Positions 53,942-63,317 are shown, counted from the first letter of the stretch. The stretch is 64,000 nucleotides of DNA from Sphingopyxis sp. YF1 (GCF_022701295.1 NZ_CP033204.1:372001-436000), one strand, 5' to 3'. The notes: a model not told the origin generated them from the letters alone. Numbers and translations are program-made.

Positions 53942-54773
53942 CGACGGGCGGCACGGCACCGATCGGGGCGACCGGTTCGCCGGGGTTGCGCGGCGGCAGC
54001 GCGTCGGGCGGGACGGCGGGGATCTGCATGTCGGGGGTGGGAACCGCTTCGAGGTTGCGCACCCGCACGTCGATGACGCCGCCCGCGATTGCAAGCTGGT
54101 TGAAGCTTGGCGGGGTCGACCGGATGCGCTGCGACAGCGTGCCGGCGCCGATCATGCGGATCGGGCCCGCCGCGGTCTGCTGCACCAGGTCGAAGGCGTC
54201 GTGGACATGGCCGCTCAGCACCGCGGCGACCCCGCGCGCTGCCAGCGCGGTGAGCGCTGCCTCGCCGCCGCGGGTCAGCGCGCGGCCGCGCGTCCCGGCT
54301 TCGACGAGCGGATGGTGCGCGGTGACGAGGATCGTCGTACCCGGCGGCAGCGCATCGATGGCCGCGAGCGTGTGCCCCAGCGCGCGCCGGCTCACCCGGC
54401 CTTTCGACCAGTCGAGCCGCCACTGCGCGCGCGCGGTGGTCTTGAGCGGTACGACCGCGAGACCGGGAAAATCCAGCTCGCGCTCGACGAGCCGCTCGAT
54501 CCGCCGGATTCGGGCGTAGGGCCAGAAGAAGCGCGCGAATGGGTTGAAATAGGGGAGGTCGTGGTTGCCGACCTCGACCGTCACCGGCACGTCGAGCGTC
54601 TCGATCCAGTCGCAGGCGGCGGCGAATTCGCGGCCTCGCGCGCGCATCGTCAGGTCGCCGGTGATCAGCACCGCCGCGGGGTGCTCGCGGCGAACGATAT
54701 CCTCGAACCAGCCAAGCGCGTTGCGGTCCTCCAGGCCGAAATGGAGGTCGCTGATATGGAATAATTTCCTCAT
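53925..54773 (-). CDS. Metallophosphoesterase
   Basis: A 282-residue calcineurin-like phosphoesterase. All motifs are clear: ISDLH (residues about 7-11), GDLT, GNHD near residue 69, AHHP and GHVH. The last 40 residues are Pro-rich and probably disordered. Its start overlaps the end of the DAG-kinase-like gene (ATGA), so the two are likely cotranscribed. A phosphodiester or phospholipid substrate is possible, given that partner. Confidence 0.88.
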   Translation of the reverse strand: MRKLFHISDLHFGLEDRNALGWFEDIVRREHPAAVLITGDLTMRARGREFAAACDWIETLDVPVTVEVGNHDLPYFNPFARFFWPYARIRRIERLVERELDFPGLAVVPLKTTARAQWRLDWSKGRVSRRALGHTLAAIDALPPGTTILVTAHHPLVEAGTRGRALTRGGEAALTALAARGVAAVLSGHVHDAFDLVQQTAAGPIRMIGAGTLSQRIRSTPPSFNQLAIAGGVIDVRVRNLEAVPTPDMQIPAVPPDALPPRNPGEPVAPIGAVPPVDPPVH

Positions 54774-55600
54774 GCCGTCGCGACGAAATCGACCGCGCTG
54801 GTGCCGATCGCAAAGCGCGCGGGCGAGGCGGTTTCGCCGACTTCGCCATCATATTCGAGCGCGATCGGACGCGTGCTTTCGAGAGTGATCGTTTCGCCGT
54901 GCGCCAGCCTTTCGCTCGGCCCGTCGCGAAAATCGCCGCCGAGCCAGGCAAGGCCGTGGCGCAGCACGTCGACCGTGCCTTCGGTCAGGATGCCGTCCGC
55001 GCGCAGTCCGGTCTCGGTGGGTGTGAGGATGATCGCGGGCCAGTCCCTGTCCGACCCCGCGACGCGTACGCCGGGCGCGTTGCGCATTTCGCCCAGCGCT
55101 TCGGGCGCTGCGCCCGCGGCTTCGATCAGCCCGTCCTGCCGCATCGTTTCGCGCACTTCGGCCCAGCGCGTCGCGGGACCGGCGACGACCGTGATGAAGG
55201 CATCGCCGTCGCTGCCGCGGATGATCGGGATCGCGCGGCGGCGCGCCTTGCCCGCGAGCGCGTCGGACAGGATGTCGGGCGCCGGCCGGTCGCCGTGCAG
55301 GGCCTTCGACAGCAGGTTGAGCGTGCCGCCGGGCAGCGGCAGGATCGCGCCGTCCCAGCCCCCGGCGGCGGTCGCAGCGGCGTTGATCGTGCCGTCGCCG
55401 GTCCAGACGAGCAGCAGGTCGATGCCGGCCGCACGCAACGCCGCGGCATCGGGAATGTCGGCATCGGGCAGCCTAAAGGTCGCCGCGAGCGGGCTCCCGT
55501 GTGCGCGGCAGATTTCCGTGATCGCCTCGATAGCGGCGGGGTCGAAGCTGCCGCTCTGGTCGTTGCAGAGGAGGGCGGGGCGGGTGAAGGAGCGGGTCAT
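54770..55600 (-). CDS. Diacylglycerol-kinase-family lipid kinase
   Basis: A 276-residue DAGK-catalytic-domain protein. The nucleotide-binding WTGDGTINAAA and LPGGTLNLLSKAL motifs near residues 66 and 90 are diagnostic. Relatives phosphorylate diacylglycerol, sphingoid bases or ceramide, and bacterial ceramide kinases also belong here, so a lipid substrate of a sphingolipid-producing bacterium is plausible. It is coupled to the metallophosphoesterase and divergent from the esterase gene. Confidence 0.87.
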   Translation of the reverse strand: MTRSFTRPALLCNDQSGSFDPAAIEAITEICRAHGSPLAATFRLPDADIPDAAALRAAGIDLLLVWTGDGTINAAATAAGGWDGAILPLPGGTLNLLSKALHGDRPAPDILSDALAGKARRRAIPIIRGSDGDAFITVVAGPATRWAEVRETMRQDGLIEAAGAAPEALGEMRNAPGVRVAGSDRDWPAIILTPTETGLRADGILTEGTVDVLRHGLAWLGGDFRDGPSERLAHGETITLESTRPIALEYDGEVGETASPARFAIGTSAVDFVATA

Positions 55601-55731
55601 CGTCCCCTCTTACGCGCGAGGCGGGAAAAAGTGGCCGCGATAAGCGCCCCGGCCGCCTGACCCGCATTCGTCGCTCGCGGCTTGTTCCCCCCGGTGCGCC
55701 CCTGTAGGGCGAGGGGGCAGGGCGGAACTCG

Positions 55732-56670
55732 ATGAGGCGACGTTTGATCAAATATCTCTTCTTGCTGGGCCTGCTTGTCCTGCTGTTCGGCGGCGGCGCG
55801 AAACTGCTCGTCGCGGGCGGCGCCAAATCGCTCAACATGGGGGACCGGCTGCTCGGCGGCGACGGCGGGGCGCGCCTGCTCGTTTCGGGCGAACCCTATG
55901 ATAAGGGGCCGCGGCAGGCGCTCGACATCTGGGTGCCCGACCATGCGCAGGCGGGCGACCGGCTGCCCGTCGTGGTCTTCTTCTACGGCGGCGGCTGGAA
56001 CAGCGGCGCGCGCGAGGATTACGGTTTTGCCGGGCGCGCGCTGGCGGCGCAGGGCTTTGTCGTGGTCATTCCCGACTATCGTCTCCACCCCAAGGCGCAT
56101 TGGCCCGATTTTCTGCACGACAGCGCGGCGGCGGTCGCCTGGACGCAGCGTCATATCGCCGGATTCGCGGGCGACCCCGACCGCATCGCGCTGATGGGCC
56201 ATTCGGCCGGGGCCTATAATGCCGCGATGCTCGCGCTCGACCCGCAATGGTTGCGCGGTGCGGGGAGCGACCCGTCGGCGATCCGCGGGGTGGCGGGGCT
56301 TGCGGGTCCCTATGATTTCCTGCCGATGGCAAAGGGGGGCAGCGCCCACCGGGCGATGGGCAAGGTCCGGCCGCCGGAAAGGACGCAGCCGATCGCCTTC
56401 GCGCGCGGCGATGCGCCGCCGATGTGGCTCGCCAGCGGCGACGAGGACGATACGGTGCGCCCGCGCAACAGCCGGAATCTCGCCGCCGCGATCGAGCGCG
56501 CGGGCGGGCAGGTACAGCTGCGTCTCTATCCCGGGGTCGGCCACAGCGGCATCGTGATGGCGCTGGCGGCGCCCTTTCGCAGCCGCGGCCCTGTGCTCGA
56601 CGAGGCGACCGATTTCCTGCGCGTCGCGACGGCGCGGCGGGTGTCGCCGGTGCCGGCGGCCGCGCAGTGA
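55732..56670 (+). CDS. Alpha/beta hydrolase (esterase) with N-terminal membrane anchor
   Basis: A 312-residue hydrolase. A membrane anchor covers residues about 8-24. The oxyanion segment FFYGGGWNSG, nucleophile GHSAGA near residue 163, Asp in ASGDEDDTV and His in GVGHSGI form the expected catalytic set, similar to BD-FAE-like esterases. It is the first of three same-strand genes; its stop overlaps the nucleotidyltransferase start (GTGA). Confidence 0.87.
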   Translation: MRRRLIKYLFLLGLLVLLFGGGAKLLVAGGAKSLNMGDRLLGGDGGARLLVSGEPYDKGPRQALDIWVPDHAQAGDRLPVVVFFYGGGWNSGAREDYGFAGRALAAQGFVVVIPDYRLHPKAHWPDFLHDSAAAVAWTQRHIAGFAGDPDRIALMGHSAGAYNAAMLALDPQWLRGAGSDPSAIRGVAGLAGPYDFLPMAKGGSAHRAMGKVRPPERTQPIAFARGDAPPMWLASGDEDDTVRPRNSRNLAAAIERAGGQVQLRLYPGVGHSGIVMALAAPFRSRGPVLDEATDFLRVATARRVSPVPAAAQ

Positions 56671-57461
56671 CCGTTCGCATCCCGGCGATCGTCCTGGCCG
56701 GCAGCCGCCCCGGCCCCGACCCGCTGCTCGACGGCACGGGGGTGTCGACCAAGGCGCTGCTGCCGGTCGCGGGCCTGCCGATGCTCGTCCATGTGGTGCG
56801 CGCGCTTCGCACCTCGCCGCAGGTCGGACCGATCACGCTGCTCGCGCAGAACAGCGCCGAACTCGCCGCCGAGCCGCTGCTCGCCGGGGTCGCGGACCTG
56901 CATTTTTCGGATTCGGGACAGGGGATCAGCAGTTCGCTCGCCGCCGCGCTGCCGCCGGGCGACGATCCGGTGCTGGTGACGACCGCCGACAATGTGCTGC
57001 TGACGCCCGCGATGATCGCCGAATTCCTCGACGGCGCCGCGGGCAGCGACGTCGCGGTGGCGATGGTCGAGCGCGACGTGCTGCTCGCGCGCTATCCCGA
57101 ATCGAAACGGACCTGGCTGAAGTTCCGCGGCGGCTGGTGGTCGGGGGCGAACATGTTCCGCCTGCGCGGGCGCCGCGTGCTGCCGCTGCTCGATTTCTGG
57201 AGTGGCATCGAGCGCGACCGCAAGAAGGGGCTGAAGATCATCGCGGCGTTCGGGCCATGGCTGCTCGCCGGGGCGCTGCTGCGGCGCTTTACCATCCAGC
57301 AGGGCGTGGCGCGAGCGGGACTGCGTTTCGGCCTCGATGCGACGGTGGTGCCGATGTCGGCGCCCGAGGCGTGCATCGACGCCGACAAGCCCGCGGACAT
57401 CGCACTGATCGAAGCCATATTTGCCGCACGGCGGGAAGCGGATATAGGGCGACCCCTATGA
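56667..57461 (+). CDS. MobA-like NTP transferase family protein
   Basis: A 264-residue nucleotidyltransferase. The N-terminal loop PAIVLAGSRPGPDPLL resembles the NTP-binding loop of MobA/IspD-type enzymes, and GVSTKALLPVAGLPM supplies the usual lysine. The metal-binding aspartate is in LVTTADNVLL. The start is GTG 56667. It lies between an esterase and a second nucleotidyltransferase, overlapping both by four bases. Confidence 0.84.
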   Translation: MTVRIPAIVLAGSRPGPDPLLDGTGVSTKALLPVAGLPMLVHVVRALRTSPQVGPITLLAQNSAELAAEPLLAGVADLHFSDSGQGISSSLAAALPPGDDPVLVTTADNVLLTPAMIAEFLDGAAGSDVAVAMVERDVLLARYPESKRTWLKFRGGWWSGANMFRLRGRRVLPLLDFWSGIERDRKKGLKIIAAFGPWLLAGALLRRFTIQQGVARAGLRFGLDATVVPMSAPEACIDADKPADIALIEAIFAARREADIGRPL

Positions 57462-58222
57462 GCATCGACAAAGCCATCATCCTGTCGGCCGGGCAAGGCT
57501 CGCGCCTGCTGCCGCTGACCCGTGACATTCCGAAATGCCTGATCGAGTTCAACGGGCGCAGCCTGATCAGCTGGCAGGTCGCGGCGCTGGTCGCCAATGG
57601 CATCAGGGATATCGTCGTCGTCACGGGCTTTCGCACCGAGCGCGTCGAGGATCATGCGCTGCAACTCTATCGCGACACCGGCGCGCGCATCCGCTGCCTG
57701 TTCAATCCCTTCTTCCAGGTCGCCGACAATCTGGGCACCTGCTGGATTGCGCGCGAGGAGATGGACCGCGACTTCATCATCCTGAACGGCGACACCATCA
57801 TCTCGGACGAGATCGTCGCCAGGCTGATCGCGGGCGCGAAGGAACCGATCAGCGTCACCGTCGACGTCAAGCCCGACTATGACGATGACGACATGAAGGT
57901 GAACCGCGACGCCGAGGGCCGGCTGCATCACATCGGCAAGCGGCTGCTCCCCCCCGACACCAACGCCGAATCGATCGGCATGCTGGCCTTCATTGGCGAC
58001 GGCCCGTCGATCTTCCGCAACCAGGTCGACCAGATGATGCGTACCCCCGACGGGGTCGAGCGCTGGTATCTGCGCGCGATCGATATCATCGCAAAGGGCA
58101 ACCGCGTCGGCACCGTGTCGATCGAGGGGCTCGAATGGCAGGAAGTCGACTTCCCGCAGGACGTCGAGGCGGCCGATGCGCTCACCGCGAAATGGGTCGC
58201 CGAGGGCCGCTACGCGAAATAG
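57458..58222 (+). CDS. Sugar-phosphate/choline-phosphate nucleotidyltransferase-like protein
   Basis: A 254-residue nucleotidyltransferase of the LicC/RmlA-like group. The signature IILSAGQGSRLLPLT is at the N terminus, PKCLIEFNGRSLI holds the conserved Lys, FIILNGDTII carries the metal aspartate, and the C-terminal part is EWQEVDFPQDVEAADAL. Similar proteins make CDP-choline or NDP-sugars; the substrate here is open. It overlaps the previous gene (ATGA) and the convergent HIT gene by 13 bases. Confidence 0.87.
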   Translation: MSIDKAIILSAGQGSRLLPLTRDIPKCLIEFNGRSLISWQVAALVANGIRDIVVVTGFRTERVEDHALQLYRDTGARIRCLFNPFFQVADNLGTCWIAREEMDRDFIILNGDTIISDEIVARLIAGAKEPISVTVDVKPDYDDDDMKVNRDAEGRLHHIGKRLLPPDTNAESIGMLAFIGDGPSIFRNQVDQMMRTPDGVERWYLRAIDIIAKGNRVGTVSIEGLEWQEVDFPQDVEAADALTAKWVAEGRYAK

Positions 58223-58638
58223 GGTTTGAGCCAGCGGGTGAGCGCGGCGATCTGCGCGTCGTCCAGCTTGACCGCCTGCCCGAGGTCGGGCTGCGCCGGC
58301 CAGCCGGCATCGGCGACGGTCAGCCCCGCCGCCGAGCGCTCGCCCTCGTAACGCGGCAGCACGTGGAAATGGACGTGCGGGTCGACCATCATCAGCATCA
58401 GATAGTTGATCTTCGCATAGCCGACGGCCCGGGCCAGTGCCGCCTCGATCGCGGCGGTCGCGACCTTGAGTTCGGCATGCGCCTCGGCGGGCAAGTCGCC
58501 GAACGCCGTCGCGTCCGATTTCGCCGCGAGCACCAGCGCGCCGAGCGTCGGCTGCGCCGGGCGGAGCAGCACGACCCAATGATCATATTCGGCGACCAGC
58601 GTGGCGGGGTGGCCGAATTTCGCGATCGTGTCGTTCAT
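58210..58638 (-). CDS. HIT family hydrolase
   Basis: A 142-residue nucleotide hydrolase or transferase with the catalytic HxHxH tract in VDPHVHFHVLPRYE near residue 90. Its start overlaps the CDP-alcohol phosphatidyltransferase stop by four bases (ATGA). HIT enzymes can cleave CDP- or NDP-linked compounds, so removal of unused activated headgroup would fit the neighbourhood, though this is inference. Confidence 0.9.
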   Translation of the reverse strand: MNDTIAKFGHPATLVAEYDHWVVLLRPAQPTLGALVLAAKSDATAFGDLPAEAHAELKVATAAIEAALARAVGYAKINYLMLMMVDPHVHFHVLPRYEGERSAAGLTVADAGWPAQPDLGQAVKLDDAQIAALTRWLKPYFA

Positions 58639-59738
58639 GCCTTTTCCATCCAGCTGACAATCGGTTGGCCCGAACGCCGGACCGCATAGGCCTGCACCAG
58701 CCGCACTGCATGGACCACCAGCGAGATGACGGTCCACCACGCGACCGCGATCAGGCCGATATCGGGCCTTCCGGCCAGCGTCGCAAAAAAGAGGATCGCG
58801 AAGTTCGGGTTGCGCCGCGCCGTGATCAGGCGGAAGTCGCTGTCGAACTTCTGCCAGACATGGATGTCCATCCCGAAATCCTTGATGAACATCCCCTCAA
58901 TGACGCGCTGGAGGACATAGCCCGTGACGACCGCGATCATCACGAGCAGGAAGCTCTGGCTCGACAATGCGAGACCCCAGCTGGCGAGGCCGACACCCCA
59001 GAAATACCACCAGAAGGGCGGGTGGATCAGATCGACGCCATGGTCGGCGACATTGCCCCATTTCGACGAGGTGATCGTGGAGCGTGCGAGCTTGCCGTCG
59101 ACGGTGTCGAGCACCATGAAGACGAACCCCGCCAGCATCCCGGCCCAGTAATCACCCTGCGCGAACAGATAGGTCGCATAGACGCACAGCGTGGCGCCGA
59201 TCGCGGTGACCATGTTCGGCGTCATGCCGATGCTCGCGGCGATCCGCGTCAGCCACAGCGCGAGCTCGGGCCACAGATATTTGGTGAGCAGGTCGGTGAC
59301 GCCCTTATAGGCGCCGAAATAGCTTTTCCGCTCGATCTCGCGCCGCGTGTCGGGGGTCAGCCGCTGGATGAAGGGGCAATCGAGCTTGCGCAGCTGGCGG
59401 TTGTAGATCTGCGGATTGTCGCGATAGTCGACGATGGTCAGCGTGCCGCGCTGCCCCGCAATATCTTCGGGACGCATGCCCCCGGTCAGATGCGCGAGCA
59501 CCAGCGCGCCGCCGTCCATCACCACCGTGCCCGGCAGCGCGACGATATGGCGCAGCCACACCGGATCAAAGACATAGTCGAGATTGGCGTAAATCTGCGC
59601 GTCGGAGGCGTCTGCCGTTTCGGGTAATCCTTCGGCGCGCGCCAGCCGGCGCAACCGCTCGGCGTTGGTCATGCCCCACAGCAGGGTCGGATTTTCGCCG
59701 ATCGGCGTCAGGGCGGGCAAAGACTTGGCGTCGGTCAT
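58635..59738 (-). CDS. CDP-alcohol phosphatidyltransferase family protein with extra N-terminal domain
   Basis: A 367-residue enzyme. The full catalytic motif DGx2ARx8Gx3Dx3D is present (from DTVDGKLARSTIT to ADHGVDL, about residues 213-239). About six membrane helices follow from residue 170 on, but residues 1-150 form a soluble domain not found in the simplest phosphatidyl transferases and resembling the linker side of bifunctional nucleotidyl-CDP-alcohol enzymes. It would join a CMP-activated alcohol to a lipid or alcohol. It is coupled to the HIT gene. Confidence 0.88.
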   Translation of the reverse strand: MTDAKSLPALTPIGENPTLLWGMTNAERLRRLARAEGLPETADASDAQIYANLDYVFDPVWLRHIVALPGTVVMDGGALVLAHLTGGMRPEDIAGQRGTLTIVDYRDNPQIYNRQLRKLDCPFIQRLTPDTRREIERKSYFGAYKGVTDLLTKYLWPELALWLTRIAASIGMTPNMVTAIGATLCVYATYLFAQGDYWAGMLAGFVFMVLDTVDGKLARSTITSSKWGNVADHGVDLIHPPFWWYFWGVGLASWGLALSSQSFLLVMIAVVTGYVLQRVIEGMFIKDFGMDIHVWQKFDSDFRLITARRNPNFAILFFATLAGRPDIGLIAVAWWTVISLVVHAVRLVQAYAVRRSGQPIVSWMEKA

Positions 59739-59969
59739 TTGCGGCTCTTATCCTGCCCAGCGTCCATTGCAAGGACAGGGCGAACGGCCGACCGGAGCGT
59801 CGCCGGTGCCGTTGCGGCGGACGGTCGCCCGGGGCGGGGTCGACCGGTCTGGCGATTTGAATTGATTCGGGGACGAGCCTTGCTAGGCCCTGACATTCAT
59901 CGTCGGCGCGCGGACCTGTCCTTGCCGGCGTGATGACGCGTCAATGGTCCTGCCGTCGGAGAGCCTATC

Positions 59970-61079
59970 TTGAACAGTCAACCCGATGTCGCGATCCTGC
60001 TCGACCATTTCGGCAAGGGCGGGGTCGAAAGGGTCGCCTGTCACCTGGCGAACGGCCTGCACCGGCGGGGGCTTCGCGTCGAATTTGCGGTGCTGCAGGA
60101 TGCGGGGCCGGTCCGGCAATTGCTCGACGACGGCATTTCGGTCCACGTCCTGCGGACGATAGGCAGCCTGCCGCGCGGCGCCCGGCTGCTGGCCGGGGTT
60201 CCCGATCTTGCCCGCTATCTACGCACCCGCAGGCCGGCGCTGTTCCACTCGCCGGGCAATCACACGCATATGGCGGCAAGCCTCGCGGTCCGTCTGGCCG
60301 CCTTCGACGGCGTCTTTGTGCCAAAGATCACGAACCCGATCTTCAAGCAGGGCATGAAGGCGTGGAAGCGCGCTTTGCGCCGGCAGATCTATTCGCGCGC
60401 TTTCGCGCCGGCCGATCGCATCCTCGTCCTTTCGGAACCCGCCGTCGCGCGTCTGGGCGCGATCCGTGCGGATTTCGTGGACAAGGCCGTCTTCCTGCAC
60501 AACCCCTATGTCAGCGAGGCGATGGCGGCGCAGGATCTCGTCCGCGGCGCGCCCGAAACGCCGGTCATCCTGACGGTGGGGCGCCTGTCCCGGCAAAAGG
60601 ACCATTCGACATTGCTCCGCGCGGTCGCGCTGCTCGGAGACCGGGCCTGGCGGTTGCGCATTTGCGGCACTGGGCCTGATCAGGACGCACTGCAGGATCT
60701 GGCCCAGCAACTGGCGATTGCCGACCGGGTCGAGTTCGTCGGCTTCGTCGACGACATGGTGCCCTATTATGCCGAAGCGACGGTCATGGCCTTGTCGTCG
60801 CGCTGGGAAGACCTTCCCGCCACCCTGATCGAAGCGATGGCGTGCGGATGCCCCGTCGTGTCGACCGCCAGCTCGGGCGCGGTCGTCGAACTGCTCGAAG
60901 CCGTGGGCGCGCGGGCGCCCGTTCCGGTCGGCGATCCCGCCGCGCTGAGCATCGCCTTGCGCGAGGCGCTCGACGGCCGCCTGCCGGTGGTACGCCGCGA
61001 GACGATGCTGGCTTACGCGATCGAGGCGTCCTGCGACGCCCATGCGGCGCTTTTTTCCGGACTGCTCGGCAGGGGCTGA
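59970..61079 (+). CDS. GT4-like glycosyltransferase
   Basis: A 369-residue GT-B glycosyltransferase. The N-terminal LLDHFGKGGVERVACHLAN is a typical acceptor-domain loop, and the donor domain has ILTVGRLSRQKDHSTLLRA, the family EX7E motif, and SRWEDLPATLIEAMACGCPVV. The start is TTG 59970 with GGAGAG six bases upstream. It lies in a 230-base divergent gap from the CDP-alcohol gene and is followed by convergent HAD-IB and flippase genes. Confidence 0.88.
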   Translation: MNSQPDVAILLDHFGKGGVERVACHLANGLHRRGLRVEFAVLQDAGPVRQLLDDGISVHVLRTIGSLPRGARLLAGVPDLARYLRTRRPALFHSPGNHTHMAASLAVRLAAFDGVFVPKITNPIFKQGMKAWKRALRRQIYSRAFAPADRILVLSEPAVARLGAIRADFVDKAVFLHNPYVSEAMAAQDLVRGAPETPVILTVGRLSRQKDHSTLLRAVALLGDRAWRLRICGTGPDQDALQDLAQQLAIADRVEFVGFVDDMVPYYAEATVMALSSRWEDLPATLIEAMACGCPVVSTASSGAVVELLEAVGARAPVPVGDPAALSIALREALDGRLPVVRRETMLAYAIEASCDAHAALFSGLLGRG

Positions 61080-61088
61080 GCGAAGCGG

Positions 61089-61775
61089 TCAGGCGCCGCC
61101 GTCGGGGTTGTCGAAGTCGATGAGGTGCCAGCCCTTCTCGCGTGCGAGCCGCGCCAACCGGCCGCCGCGCCCGACGAGCCACGCTTCGTGCGCGAGGGCA
61201 AAGGTCGGCGCGTCGCTGGGATGGTCGGAATAGGCGCGAATATGCCGCGCGCCGGTGGCGGCGTTGGCTTCCAGCCATTCGGCTACGCGCCGCGCTTTTT
61301 CCGCGCCATAGCAGTTCGGGCCGTCGAGCAGCGGCAGCCAGTGACCCCGGGCGTCGCGATGATGGCGCGACGCAACCACGGCATCGAAGCCCAGCGCATC
61401 GGCGATCGCACCCGCGTAGAATTCGGGCGCCGCGGTCGCCATCAGCAGGCGATAGCCCTCGGCCCGGTCGCGCGCGATGCAGGCCTTCGCGCCCGGCGGC
61501 ACGTCGCGCGGGACACGCCATGCCGCGAAACGGGCGGCGAGCGCTTCGGCCCGGGCCGGCGTAAGGTCGGGGCCGAGCATCAGGCGGATGGCGGCGGGCT
61601 TGAAGCGGTCGCGGCCATAGAGCCGCAGCGCATAGCCGATCATCAGCGCCGCCAGCAGCGGCAGCAGCAGCAATCGCCACCCCGCCGCCCACAGCAGGAA
61701 CAGGGTGAAGGTCGGCTTGCGCAGGACGGTGCGATCGAGGTCGTAGACGGCGATGCGAACGGGGGCGTCGGTCAT
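61089..61775 (-). CDS. HAD-IB phosphatase with membrane segments
   Basis: A 228-residue HAD-IB protein. Motif I is VYDLDRTVLRKPTF (DxDxT), with ATAAPEF for motif II and the aspartates in AYSDHPSD for motif IV. A hydrophobic stretch (about 24-50) places it at the membrane, as in phosphatidylglycerophosphate phosphatase-like or lysophosphatidate-type members. It follows the flippase on the same strand, 12 bases away. It could remove phosphate from a lipid intermediate. Confidence 0.87.
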   Translation of the reverse strand: MTDAPVRIAVYDLDRTVLRKPTFTLFLLWAAGWRLLLLPLLAALMIGYALRLYGRDRFKPAAIRLMLGPDLTPARAEALAARFAAWRVPRDVPPGAKACIARDRAEGYRLLMATAAPEFYAGAIADALGFDAVVASRHHRDARGHWLPLLDGPNCYGAEKARRVAEWLEANAATGARHIRAYSDHPSDAPTFALAHEAWLVGRGGRLARLAREKGWHLIDFDNPDGGA

Positions 61776-61787
61776 GGGGCGGCGGGG

Positions 61788-63317
61788 CTATATCAGGCGC
61801 AGTCGCCGGCCCACTGCGCCTAGCGACGCGCGATCGGCATGGGGCAGGGCGAAGCGGACCGAAAGCCAGATCGACCCGGCTGCGATCAGCGCGATCAGCG
61901 GCAGGGCGATGACATCGGGAAGCCGCGCTGCGAATAGCGCGACCACCCCGGCGGCGATGGTGATCGCGATGCCGCGCACGGCGACGCCGGAAAACTGCGC
62001 GTCAAAGGGGTGGAGCCGTTCGGTCACGGCGAGCTGGATCATCGGAATGCCGGCGGTGACGACAAGGCCGATCGCCGTCGCCAGCGTGACGCCCGTCAGC
62101 GGGTCGAGGTGCCCGACGACCAGCCAGCCGGTCGCCAGCGCGGCGGCCACCCCGACGAGGCTCGCGGTGAGCTGCTGGCGAAAGGCTGCGACCACTTGCA
62201 GCACGGGGGCGGCGATGCCGAGCGCGGCCTCGCCCGCGCGGGCGATGAGCAGGATGACGAGCGCCGCCTGCGCGCTCTGCGCCTGATCGCCGAACAGGCT
62301 GAGCAGCGAGGTGCTGCCCGCCGCGAGCACCGCCGCGAGCGGCAGCGCGATCACCGATACGAGGCGCGTCGAATAGCCATAGATGTCGGCGACATGGCGG
62401 CGATCGGCGCGCTCGGCGCTCGCCGCGAGCGGCGCCATGACGTGCGAAAAGGTCATGCGCACGAGCTGGACGACGCTCGACAGCTTGCGCGCGATCGTGA
62501 ACAGCCCCGCCGCGGCGGCGCCCGCCGCCCCGGGCAGCAGCATGTTCAGGATCAGCGCGGGTGCGTCGCCGAACAGCCGCCCGATGATATTCGCCGGCAG
62601 GATCGAGAGCCCCGCCCAGAAGGTGTTCCGCGCGGTCTCGCCGCCGCGGCCGCCGTGCAGCAGTTTGCCAAAGACATAATAGCGGCGCAGCAGCCGGACG
62701 CAGAGGATCGCGGTGAGGGCGAGCGAGCAGAGATGCGCGATGAACAGGCCTTTCAGCCCCAGCCCGCCGACGAAGAAGGCGCCCGCGAAGACGAGCCGCA
62801 GGATCTGTTCCCAGACGATGCGCAGCCGGATTTCGGCGCCGAACACCATGCGCGCGCGCATCGCCGAGGTCGCGATCTCGACAAAGGCCCAGAGCGGCAG
62901 CGCCCAGACGAAAAGCTGGATCGCCGGCACCACGAGCGGGCGATCGCGCTCCGCGACGTTGAGCAAGGGCGCGAGGTCCGCGGCAAAGATCGCGATGAGC
63001 GCGGCGACGATCAGGCAGGGGCCGACACCCCACAGCATCGCGGTGCGCAGCGCCGCCGCCGCCTCGGCATCGCTCGCCGATTGCGGCACGGTGCGCTGCA
63101 TCGCGCTGGTCATGCCCATGTCGAAGATGTTTTCGAGCAGGTTGATCGTCGCCCACAGCACGGCATAGAGGCCGTAGCCAGCGAGTCCGAACATCAGGAC
63201 ATAGAGCGGCTGCGCGACGATTTCGACCACCGCGCCCAGCCGCGCGAGCACGGTTGTGCCAAGTCCGCGCGCGACATGGCGGCTCGTAACGGCGGGCTGT
63301 GCGGCGTCTTCGCTCAT
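61788..63317 (-). CDS. Polysaccharide/lipid flippase, MOP superfamily
   Basis: A 509-residue protein with about 12-14 membrane helices, of the oligosaccharide-flippase (Wzx/MurJ-like) superfamily. The sequence has few charged residues within helices and short loops such as TSRHVARGLGTTVLARLG at the start. ATG 63317 is chosen over 63347, as it follows an AGGGGCG/AAAGG stretch. It is followed by the HAD-IB gene and probably exports the product of the neighbouring glycosyltransferase. Confidence 0.85.
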   Translation of the reverse strand: MSEDAAQPAVTSRHVARGLGTTVLARLGAVVEIVAQPLYVLMFGLAGYGLYAVLWATINLLENIFDMGMTSAMQRTVPQSASDAEAAAALRTAMLWGVGPCLIVAALIAIFAADLAPLLNVAERDRPLVVPAIQLFVWALPLWAFVEIATSAMRARMVFGAEIRLRIVWEQILRLVFAGAFFVGGLGLKGLFIAHLCSLALTAILCVRLLRRYYVFGKLLHGGRGGETARNTFWAGLSILPANIIGRLFGDAPALILNMLLPGAAGAAAAGLFTIARKLSSVVQLVRMTFSHVMAPLAASAERADRRHVADIYGYSTRLVSVIALPLAAVLAAGSTSLLSLFGDQAQSAQAALVILLIARAGEAALGIAAPVLQVVAAFRQQLTASLVGVAAALATGWLVVGHLDPLTGVTLATAIGLVVTAGIPMIQLAVTERLHPFDAQFSGVAVRGIAITIAAGVVALFAARLPDVIALPLIALIAAGSIWLSVRFALPHADRASLGAVGRRLRLI

